Positions 1 to 5,571 of a stretch of 5,812 nt of DNA are shown here, piece by piece (within the stretch, counting starts at the first letter, position 1; every line of letters starts with the position of its first letter). The notes under the pieces are model-generated. The model was not told where the DNA came from. It worked only from the letters and a program-made list of their open reading frames with translations, and searched no databases. Source of the DNA: Rhodocyclaceae bacterium. Its GTDB lineage: Bacteria > Pseudomonadota > Gammaproteobacteria > Burkholderiales > Rhodocyclaceae. The DNA is taken from assembly GCA_030682595.1 (NCBI GenBank), contig JAUXNZ010000072.1, positions 1-5,812 of the forward strand, written 5' to 3'. The position numbers and the translations under genes were made by a program.

Positions 1-1
1 C

Positions 2-2002
2 ACGCTGGAGCCGGATCGCGGCATCAACCCGTTCGCGCTGGCGCCCCGACTGATCATCAATCTGGCGGATGTGCCAGCCACGCAACTGATTCAGCCCGGC
101 AGCCGCGCCAGTTGGCGCCTGCATGCGGCGGGCGATGCGCCGGCCGTCGCCAAATTTCGCCAGTGGGTGCAGCAGCATTTGCAGCGCGGCGAAAAACTCG
201 AAAGTCTCGACAACGCCCGCCCGGAAATCCGCAACATCATTGAACGCGCGCAGCGCTTCCTGCGGCTGGCGGCGCTGTTGACCGTGGTGCTGGCCGCCGT
301 GGCGGTCGGCATGGCGGCGCGGCGCTACATGCAGCGCCATCTGGATGCTTGTGCGGTCATGCGCTGTCTGGGGGCCAGCGAACGGCAGATTTTGCTGATC
401 CACGGCGGCGAGTTCATCGTGCTGGGTCTGGCGGCCACCCTGCTCGGCGGGGCGCTGGGCTATCTGGCGCAGGAAGCCTTGCACATGCTGCTGGCCGGAC
501 TGGTCGCCGAACAGTTGCCCGCACCCGGCTGGCTGCCCTGGTTGCACGGCCTGGCGGTTGGCAGCGTACTGGTGGCGGGTTTCGTGCTGCCGCCGCTGCT
601 GCGCCTCAAGTCAGTGCCGACGGTGCGCGTGCTGCGGCGCGAATGGGGCGCGCATTTTGCTGGAGTCGAACCGCTGTCGGCGGCTTCCTATCTGCTGGGC
701 ATGGGCTGTCTGGCCGGGCTGATGTTGTGGATGGCGAACGATGTGCGACTGGGCAGCGTGGTACTGGGCGGTTTTATGCTCGCGGTGGCGGTGTTCGCCC
801 TGGCCGGACAGGGCTTGCTGGTGCTGCTTGGCCGCTTGCCGGCCCGGCTGCTGTCTGGCGGTTGGCGCATCGGGCTGGCCAATCTGCGCCGCCGCGCCGG
901 GGCGACGCTGGTGCAGGTGGTGGCGCTGGCGCTGGGGCTGACCACGCTGCTGATCCTGACGCTGGCAAAAGACGATCTCATGTCGGCCTGGCAGACCAAG
1001 ACGCCGCCCAACGCGCCCAACCGTTTTCTCATCAACGTGCAGCCCGATCAGCGCAGCGCCATCGGCGACTTTTTCGTGAATCAGGGATTGCCCGCGCCGC
1101 GCCTCGAACCGATGGTGCGCGGGCGGCTGACCAGCGTGAATGGCCGCAAGGTTGCGCCGCGCGATTTTGTCGATGAACGCGCCCAGCGTCTCGTCGAGCG
1201 CGAGTTCAACCTGTCGAGCCGCGATGACCTGCCGCCCGGCAACCGGGTCGTCGCCGGGCGCTGGCATGCTGGCGATGGCCCCCCACGCGCGCCAATCCCG
1301 CTCTCGGTGGAAATGGGTCTGGCCGATACGCTCAATCTGCACATCGGCGACGAACTGCTGTTCGACATCGGCGGCCAGCCGTTTGTCGCCCAGATCGCCT
1401 CGCTGCGCAGCCTTGAATGGGACTCGATGCGCGTCAATTTCTTCGTCATCGCGCCAGCCGGCAGCATGGACGATCAGCCCACCAGTTTCATCACCAGCTT
1501 CCACTTGCCGGACGGCAGCGAAACCATCATCAGCGATCTGGTGCGGCAGTTTCCGAACCTCACGGTGATCGACGTGGCCGCGCTGGTGCGGCAGTTGCGG
1601 GATACGCTCGACCAGGTGGCGCGCGCGGTGCAACTGGTGTTCGGTTTCGCCCTGCTGGCCGGGCTGGTGGTGCTGTATGCCGCGCTGCAGGCCGGTGCCG
1701 GCGAGCGCAATCACGAGCTGGCCGTGTTGCGCGCGCTCGGCGGTCGGCGCCGCCAGTTGCGTCAGGCATTATTTGCGGAATTTGCCGCGCTCGGCGCGCT
1801 GGCGGGCTTGCTCGCCGGCCTGGCCGCCACGGCCATCGGCACGGCGCTGGCGCGCTGGGTATTCCAGCTTGACTATCTGCCAACCCCCAGCCTGGTCCTG
1901 GTCGGCTTGCTGGCCGGGTTGTCCGGAGTAGCGCTGGCAGGTCTCATGGCGACCCGCAAGGCGCTGGCCGGGCAGGTGGTGGAAGGCCTGCGCGGCGTTT
2001 GA
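2..2002 (+). CDS. YbbP-type ABC transporter permease (FtsX family), 5' end outside window
   Basis: Inner-membrane permease subunit of an ABC transporter of the YbbAP/LolCDE/MacB (FtsX) superfamily. The reading frame is open from the first complete codon at 2, and the residues before the GTG at 71 (EPDRGINPF...APRLIINLADVPATQL) look like YbbP sequence. That GTG is therefore internal, and the true start lies upstream. The 666 visible residues contain about nine hydrophobic helices: roughly 86-106, 130-155, 177-199, 226-244, 250-277, 297-321, 542-564, 589-615 and 628-648. A large periplasmic domain lies between at about 323-541 and includes SLEWDSMRVNFFVIAP. Together with one helix expected upstream, this gives the ten-helix layout with two FtsX units. 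GERNHELAVLRALGGRRRQL near residue 566 is the typical FtsX cytoplasmic loop. The ATPase partner (YbbA/LolD-like) is presumably upstream and is not visible. The substrate is unknown; relatives work on lipoproteins or lipids, and a role here is inference. The family call is secure, the exact subfamily somewhat less so. Confidence 0.93.
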   Translation, partial: TLEPDRGINPFALAPRLIINLADVPATQLIQPGSRASWRLHAAGDAPAVAKFRQWVQQHLQRGEKLESLDNARPEIRNIIERAQRFLRLAALLTVVLAAVAVGMAARRYMQRHLDACAVMRCLGASERQILLIHGGEFIVLGLAATLLGGALGYLAQEALHMLLAGLVAEQLPAPGWLPWLHGLAVGSVLVAGFVLPPLLRLKSVPTVRVLRREWGAHFAGVEPLSAASYLLGMGCLAGLMLWMANDVRLGSVVLGGFMLAVAVFALAGQGLLVLLGRLPARLLSGGWRIGLANLRRRAGATLVQVVALALGLTTLLILTLAKDDLMSAWQTKTPPNAPNRFLINVQPDQRSAIGDFFVNQGLPAPRLEPMVRGRLTSVNGRKVAPRDFVDERAQRLVEREFNLSSRDDLPPGNRVVAGRWHAGDGPPRAPIPLSVEMGLADTLNLHIGDELLFDIGGQPFVAQIASLRSLEWDSMRVNFFVIAPAGSMDDQPTSFITSFHLPDGSETIISDLVRQFPNLTVIDVAALVRQLRDTLDQVARAVQLVFGFALLAGLVVLYAALQAGAGERNHELAVLRALGGRRRQLRQALFAEFAALGALAGLLAGLAATAIGTALARWVFQLDYLPTPSLVLVGLLAGLSGVALAGLMATRKALAGQVVEGLRGV

Positions 2003-2013
2003 TCTAGCGCAAA

Positions 2014-2044
2014 CCGCCATTTTTTGCCTGTAACAGAATGGTGG
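2014..2044 (+). repeat. Imperfect inverted repeat just before the diguanylate cyclase start
   Basis: CCGCCATT (2014-2021) can pair with AATGGTGG (2037-2044) in RNA, giving 8 bp with one G-U pair and a 15-nt loop. The right arm ends one base before the ATG at 2046, so it covers the ribosome-binding region. No good Shine-Dalgarno sequence is visible there. It has no downstream T-run and is not a convincing terminator for the permease gene. The stem is short and may be chance. Confidence 0.3.
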
Positions 2045-2045
2045 C

Positions 2046-3431
2046 ATGAAACCGACTTCTACCATGGGTAGGGAAGTGATCGGGTCTGCCGCTGACGGGT
2101 GGGTGCGACTGTTGGGCTACTACCGCGGCGTGCTGATGGTGTTGTACTCGGTGGCGGCGCTGTTCTTTCTGGCGCTGGGGTTTTACGAGTGGCAGCGGAT
2201 TGACGCAAATACAGACGCCATGGCGAGGCTGTGCCAACAGGTTGGCGCGGCTTGCGGCGGTAGTGCGGCAATCAATCCGCTCGAGGAAATTCTGGCGATA
2301 CGCGACCACAGTCGCAAGAGCCTCCTGCTCATCGTGCTGGCCAGCTTCATCGTCACCAGCACACTCCTGCACCTGATGGTGAACCGGGCGCGCCGTCATT
2401 ACCTCAGCCTGCAGCGGCTGGCGAGCCTGCAGGAAGACATCATTGCCGAGCGCACGCGCGAACTCAAGGAAAGCAACGCCGATCTCCATCGCGAAGTGCT
2501 GGAGCGCCGTCAGCGCGAGGAAGAGTTGCGCATTGCCGGCGCGGTGTTCGAGAGCGCCGCGGAAGCCATTTTTGTCACCGATGCGGCCAATTGCATCGTG
2601 CGGGTCAATCCGGCGTTTACCGTGCTTACTGGCTATACCGCCGCCGAAGTGCTGGGCAGGGATCCGGCCCTGCTGAAGTCCGGCCGCCACAATGCCGAGT
2701 TTTATGCCGGGATGTGGGCAGAACTGCGGGAGTGCGGTCATTGGGAAGGCGAAATCTGGAATCGCCACAAGAATGGTGACATCATGGTCGAATGGCTGTC
2801 GATCTCGAAGGTCGTCGGGCAGCGGGGCGTCGCCCAGTACCTGGCGATTTTTCATGACATCACGCGTCGCAAGGCAGACGAAGACTTGCTGCGCCACCGC
2901 GCGCATCACGATGTGCTGACCGATCTGCCCAACCGCAGCCTGTTCTACGACCGTCTGCAGTCCACCTTCAACCAGGCCAAACGCTACCGCCGCATTTTTG
3001 CGCTGTTGCAGGTCGACCTCGATCGCTTCAAGGAAGTGAATGACACGCTGGGCCACGCGGCGGGCGATCAGTTGCTGGTCGAGGCGGCGCGGCGTTTGAC
3101 CAGTTGCGTGCGCGAAGCGGATACCGTGGCGCGACTGGGCGGCGATGAATTCGCCCTCATCCTGTCCGACATGGCGAGCGAGGACGAGGCGGAACAGGTT
3201 GCCTACCGAGCGGTACAACTGCTTGCCGAGCCGTACCATCTGGATGCCGGCACGGCGAGTATTTCCGGCTCCGTTGGCATCGCGCTTTACCCGCAACATG
3301 GCCAGGACAGCGAGCAACTGATGAAGAATGCCGACAGCGCCATGTATACCGCCAAGACGGGTGGCCGCAACGCCTATCGCATTTATGCCCCGCTCCAGCA
3401 TGCCGCCAACCGGCAAGGCGATTTACTATAG
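2046..3431 (+). CDS. Membrane-bound PAS-GGDEF diguanylate cyclase
   Basis: Makes cyclic di-GMP from two GTP; it acts at the inner membrane as a homodimer. The 461 residues run: TM helix about 24-46, a short periplasmic loop of about 45 residues, TM helix about 91-113, an amphipathic coiled-coil linker 115-165, a PAS domain about 165-278 (ending in FHDITRRKADED), and a GGDEF domain about 285-450. GGDEF is intact at 365-369. D324 and D367 match the metal ligands, and N332 and D341 match the guanine-binding residues of PleD. READ at 356-359, five residues before GGDEF, is the RxxD inhibitory site, so product feedback is expected. There is no EAL or HD-GYP domain. The loop carries two cysteines, C63 and C70. 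The PAS ligand cannot be read from sequence. An in-frame TAA at 2031 limits the start; ATG 2046 has a poor ribosome site and ATG 2064 is the alternative. It lies 43 bp after the permease gene, so co-transcription is possible. Confidence 0.95.
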   Translation: MKPTSTMGREVIGSAADGWVRLLGYYRGVLMVLYSVAALFFLALGFYEWQRIDANTDAMARLCQQVGAACGGSAAINPLEEILAIRDHSRKSLLLIVLASFIVTSTLLHLMVNRARRHYLSLQRLASLQEDIIAERTRELKESNADLHREVLERRQREEELRIAGAVFESAAEAIFVTDAANCIVRVNPAFTVLTGYTAAEVLGRDPALLKSGRHNAEFYAGMWAELRECGHWEGEIWNRHKNGDIMVEWLSISKVVGQRGVAQYLAIFHDITRRKADEDLLRHRAHHDVLTDLPNRSLFYDRLQSTFNQAKRYRRIFALLQVDLDRFKEVNDTLGHAAGDQLLVEAARRLTSCVREADTVARLGGDEFALILSDMASEDEAEQVAYRAVQLLAEPYHLDAGTASISGSVGIALYPQHGQDSEQLMKNADSAMYTAKTGGRNAYRIYAPLQHAANRQGDLL

Positions 3432-3443
3432 CTTTCGCGGCGT

Positions 3444-3470
3444 TGCGGCGGTCAGTCTGTCGGTTAGAAT
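3444..3470 (+). promoter_or_regulatory. Candidate sigma-70 promoter for the peroxiredoxin gene
   Basis: TAGAAT at 3465-3470 differs from the -10 consensus at one base. TTGCGG at 3444-3449 is a partial -35, but the spacer is only 15 bp, shorter than the preferred 17. Transcription would begin near 3477, leaving a leader of about 20 nt that includes the weak GAAAG ribosome site at 3486-3490. The -10 is the convincing part; the -35 is doubtful. Confidence 0.4.
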
Positions 3471-3496
3471 CCGCCATCTTTTTCCGAAAGCTCCCG

Positions 3497-3970
3497 ATGC
3501 TTCACGCCGGACAACCCGCGCCGCGTTTTACCTTGCCCGATGCCGACATGGAGATGTTCGATTCCGTGTCCCTGCTGGGCAAGCAGCACGTCGTGCTGTT
3601 CTTCTATCCGAAGGACGACACGCCTTATTGCACCCTCGAGGCCATCGATTTTTCCGACCATGAGAGCGAGTTCAACCGCCACGGTTGCGCCGTGATCGGC
3701 ATCTCGCGCGACGACTGCCTGGTGCATGCCGACTTCCGCGACAAACATGGCCTGTCGATCCGGCTGCTGTCGGACGCGGATGCCGAGGTCAGTCACAAAT
3801 TCGGCGTGATGCATTATCGCGAACACGACGGCCACAAAAAACTTTGCCTGACCCGCTCAACTTTCGTGATCGACAAGCGCGGCATCATTCGCCACATCGT
3901 TTCCGACGTGAAACCCAAGGGCCACGCCGCCGAAATATTTCAACTCGTCAAACAGCTTGGCAACGAGTAG
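3497..3970 (+). CDS. Peroxiredoxin, BCP/PrxQ family (thioredoxin fold)
   Basis: Thiol peroxidase that reduces hydrogen peroxide and organic hydroperoxides in the cytoplasm, usually recycled by thioredoxin. It has 157 residues, the normal length for BCP. The active-site motif PxxxTxxC is present as PKDDTPYC (38-45), making C45 the peroxidatic cysteine with T42 and P38. R120 in LTRSTFVID matches the conserved second active-site arginine. The resolving cysteine five residues later in E. coli BCP (C50) is isoleucine here (TLEAIDFSD). Other cysteines are C64, C74 (SRDDCLVH) and C117. C74 is the best candidate for an alternative resolving cysteine; otherwise the enzyme is of the 1-Cys type. The ATG at 3497 is preferred because the product then starts MLHAGQPAPRF, as the family does, and GAAAG lies 6 nt upstream. 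An in-frame TTG at 3443 would add 18 unrelated residues. It probably has its own promoter 65 bp after the cyclase gene. Confidence 0.93.
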   Translation: MLHAGQPAPRFTLPDADMEMFDSVSLLGKQHVVLFFYPKDDTPYCTLEAIDFSDHESEFNRHGCAVIGISRDDCLVHADFRDKHGLSIRLLSDADAEVSHKFGVMHYREHDGHKKLCLTRSTFVIDKRGIIRHIVSDVKPKGHAAEIFQLVKQLGNE

Positions 3971-3993
3971 CCAGTCAGCACGCAATGCCGTTT

Positions 3994-4019
3994 TTGTCGG
4001 TCGGGCAGAAGTCCGACAA
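3994..4019 (+). repeat. Hairpin between the peroxiredoxin gene and slyD
   Basis: TTGTCGG (3994-4000) and CCGACAA (4013-4019) form a perfect 7-bp stem with a 12-nt loop. It is followed by TTATTT rather than a clean T-run, so it is at best a weak terminator for the peroxiredoxin gene. The same stretch also offers TTGTCG and AATTAT as poor -35 and -10 elements 18 bp apart, so it may belong to a slyD promoter instead. Confidence 0.4.
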
Positions 4020-4030
4020 TTATTTCCCGT

Positions 4031-4035
4031 AGGAG
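4031..4035 (+). promoter_or_regulatory. Shine-Dalgarno site of slyD
   Basis: AGGAG lies 6 nt before the ATG at 4042 and is the strongest ribosome-binding site in the window. It fixes the slyD start and fits strong translation of this gene. Confidence 0.75.
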
Positions 4036-4041
4036 TATTTT

Positions 4042-4524
4042 ATGCAAATCGATAAACACACCGTCGTCACCCTGGCCTACAGCGTCGCTGACAGCGAGGG
4101 CAATCTCATTGACGCGGGCGAACACCCGCTGACCTTTCTGCACGGCGGCTATGGCGGCATCTTCGAGAAGATTGAAGAGGAATTGCTTGGACAGGTGACG
4201 GGTTTCCAGAAAGACATCCGCCTGCAGCCCGAGGAAGCCTTTGGCGAATATGACGCCGAACTCGTGGTGATCGAGCCGCGCGACCTGTTCCCGGAAGACA
4301 TCGAAGTCGGCATGCAATTCGAGCGCGCCTCCAGCAATGAAGACGAGGACGGCACGCTCTACACCATCACCGACATTGCCGAAGGCAAGGTGGTGGTCGA
4401 TGGCAATCATCCGCTGGCCGGCATGGCGCTGGTGTTTTCCTGCACCGTCAGCGCGGTGCGCGCCGCCACCGCCGAGGAAATCGAGCATGGCCACGTCCAT
4501 GGCGAGGGTGGTCATCTCCACTGA
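4042..4524 (+). CDS. slyD: SlyD-type FKBP peptidyl-prolyl cis-trans isomerase
   Basis: Cytoplasmic prolyl isomerase and chaperone; SlyD proteins also bind nickel through a His-rich tail and help hydrogenase maturation in some bacteria. In the 160 residues, the FKBP core covers about 1-68 and 119-142. It is interrupted by the insert-in-flap chaperone domain at about 69-118 (FGEYDAELV ... VGMQF). VVVDGNHPLAGMALVF (117-132) is the conserved SlyD flap return. The tail EHGHVHGEGGHLH (148-160) keeps the HGHVHG metal-binding core of E. coli SlyD but is much shorter and has no cysteines. Five histidines remain (149, 151, 153, 158, 160). In the helix after FLHGGYGGI the usual G-L-E is K-I-E (43-45), so this may be a sister subfamily rather than the orthologue of E. 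coli slyD. The start is supported by AGGAG at 4031. The gene is followed directly by a strong inverted repeat. Confidence 0.92.
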   Translation: MQIDKHTVVTLAYSVADSEGNLIDAGEHPLTFLHGGYGGIFEKIEEELLGQVTGFQKDIRLQPEEAFGEYDAELVVIEPRDLFPEDIEVGMQFERASSNEDEDGTLYTITDIAEGKVVVDGNHPLAGMALVFSCTVSAVRAATAEEIEHGHVHGEGGHLH

Positions 4525-4563
4525 CTTTCATGATGCGTGAAACATCACCCCGCATCATGAAAG
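4525..4563 (+). terminator. Perfect 13-bp inverted repeat directly after slyD, probable transcription or RNA-end structure
   Basis: CTTTCATGATGCG (4525-4537) and CGCATCATGAAAG (4551-4563) are exact reverse complements with a 13-nt loop, starting at the base after the slyD stop codon. The position fits a 3'-end hairpin protecting or ending the slyD message. No T-run follows (the next bases are GCAGCCCC), so it is not a standard intrinsic terminator on the plus strand. The loop can also pair internally: TTTCA 4526-4530 with TGAAA 4538-4542 gives an alternative small hairpin. Confidence 0.6.
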
Positions 4564-4577
4564 GCAGCCCCTTCCCA

Positions 4578-4618
4578 TTGACCCCCACCCCCAGCCCCCG
4601 CCCCGGGGCGGGGGTCAA
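4578..4618. repeat. C-rich/G-rich palindromic intergenic block
   Basis: Two overlapping inverted repeats share their right arm. TTGACCCCC (4578-4586) pairs with GGGGGTCAA (4610-4618). CCCCCGCCCC (4595-4604) is followed directly by its exact complement GGGGCGGGGG (4605-4614), a 20-bp perfect palindrome. The two foldings exclude each other. This composition resembles dispersed C-rich intergenic repeats seen in many proteobacterial genomes; membership in such a family is inference. It may also act as a GC-rich terminator stem, followed by AAAGTTTG. Confidence 0.6.
4582..4604 (-). other. G-quadruplex motif on the minus strand (i-motif on plus)
   Basis: Read on the minus strand, four G-runs of lengths 4, 5, 5 and 5 follow one another with loops of only 1, 2 and 1 bases (C, CT, T). 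Short loops and long G-runs make this a strong quadruplex-forming pattern by sequence. For plus-strand transcription the G-runs lie in the template strand. Formation in the cell is not shown by sequence. Confidence 0.6.
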
Positions 4619-4629
4619 AGTTTGTTCGC

Positions 4630-4708
4630 TGCGCTCAGGGGGTTACGCGGCGTCAAGTTGTGTGTTTCACGTTAATCAGTTGCGCGGTGCTTCAGCTTTC
4701 TGAGCGCA
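4630..4708. repeat. Long-range 9-bp inverted repeat flanking the start of the EamA gene
   Basis: TGCGCTCAG (4630-4638) is the exact reverse complement of CTGAGCGCA (4700-4708), with 61 bases between. The right arm lies within the first codons of the transporter and the loop contains the likely start codon. A second exact pair, CGTGAAACA (4536-4544) with TGTTTCACG (4663-4671), spans the upstream part of the same gap. Either could be chance; together they make the gap unusually rich in symmetry. No clear sigma-70 promoter or Shine-Dalgarno sequence is visible between 4620 and 4687. Confidence 0.3.
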
Positions 4709-5571
4709 CATGGGGTGCGCTGTGGATTGTTTTGTCCGCGGCGGGCTTCGGTGCGATGGCGATTTTCGCCAAGCTGGCCTACCAGGACGGTGTTTCGCTA
4801 TCCACCATGCTGTTCCTGCGTTTCACCATCGCCGGTCTGTTGCTCGCGGCCTGGGGCCTGATGCAGGGCCAGGCTTGGCCGCGCGGCCGCGATCTGCTCT
4901 GGTTGTTGGCGATGGGCGGCGTGGGGTATGTGGCGCAAGCCTATTGTTATTTTGCCGCGCTCCAGCATGCCAGCGCGGGCGTCGTTGCCTTGTTGCTTTA
5001 CCTCTATCCGGCGCTGGTCACGGTGCTGTCGGCGCTGCTGTATCGCCGCCGCATCGGCGCCGGTCGTGGCTGGGCGGTGGCCGTGGCTCTGGCGGGGACG
5101 GCGCTGACGGTCGGCAACGACCTGAGTGGCGCGCCGCTGGGGATCGTGCTGGGGATCGGCGGCGCCCTGGTTTATTCCATTTACATTCTGGCGGGCGAGG
5201 ACGTGATGCGGCGCGTGCCGCCGCTGCCAGCCGCCACGGTGGTGATGCTGGCCGCCGCCGTGGTGTATGGCGGGATCGCCTTCCAGGCCGATCTTGCCCT
5301 GCCGGCGACCGCTTCCGGCTGGCTGGCCGTGACGGCGATTGCGGTGTTCTCGACGCTGCTGGCGATTCTGGGTTTTCTCAAGGGGGTGGAAAAGCTCGGC
5401 GCCACCGACGCCTCGACGCTGTCCACGCTCGAACCGCTGATTACGCTCGGCCTGGCCGCGCTCGTGCTGGGCGAGGTGATTGGTGGCGCGCAACTCGCGG
5501 GGGGCGCGTTGATTCTCGCGGCGGTCGTTTATCTCGCCCGCCACGGCGCGCGCCGGGTGGCTACAGAATAG
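4687..5571 (+). CDS. EamA-family (DMT superfamily) membrane transporter
   Basis: Inner-membrane transporter of the drug/metabolite superfamily; relatives export amino acids or other metabolites, and the substrate here cannot be told. The 294 residues (from GTG 4687) form about ten hydrophobic helices arranged as two EamA repeats. The first runs about 8-142 (FGAMAIFAKLAYQDG, LLLYLYPALVTVLSALL). The second runs about 148-287 (GIVLGIGGALVYSIYILAG, STLEPLITLGLAALVLGE at 246-263). The length is normal for the family. GTG 4687 is chosen because the product then reads MLQLSERTWGALWIVL, placing the first helix a few residues after the start as in relatives. An in-frame GTG at 4660 would add nine residues (MCFTLISCA). 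The first in-frame ATG is at 4756, inside helix 1, and is too late. No clear ribosome site supports either GTG. The 3' end overlaps the convergent murI gene by 11 bp. Confidence 0.92.
   Translation: MLQLSERTWGALWIVLSAAGFGAMAIFAKLAYQDGVSLSTMLFLRFTIAGLLLAAWGLMQGQAWPRGRDLLWLLAMGGVGYVAQAYCYFAALQHASAGVVALLLYLYPALVTVLSALLYRRRIGAGRGWAVAVALAGTALTVGNDLSGAPLGIVLGIGGALVYSIYILAGEDVMRRVPPLPAATVVMLAAAVVYGGIAFQADLALPATASGWLAVTAIAVFSTLLAILGFLKGVEKLGATDASTLSTLEPLITLGLAALVLGEVIGGAQLAGGALILAAVVYLARHGARRVATE

Noticed and set aside
611..1714. Open frame of 367 codons on the minus strand inside the permease gene
   Set aside because: Shadow of the permease coding sequence; product rich in Q, H and R without domains or a ribosome site.
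2004..3416. Open reading frame of 470 codons on the minus strand covering nearly all of the cyclase gene
   Set aside because: It is antisense to a clear PAS-GGDEF gene, its product resembles no family and is typical of the antisense frame of GC-rich coding DNA.
3443..3496. Longer peroxiredoxin starting at TTG 3443
   Set aside because: The extra 18 residues are unlike the family and would include the likely promoter; ATG 3497 gives the standard N-terminus.
4582..4614. CRISPR or tandem-repeat array in the C-rich block
   Set aside because: Only three C5 tracts a base or two apart, with no spacers or repeat units of useful length.
4621..4686. Promoter for the EamA gene
   Set aside because: GTTAAT at 4671-4676 is a weak -10 and no -35 lies at a usable distance, so no call was made.
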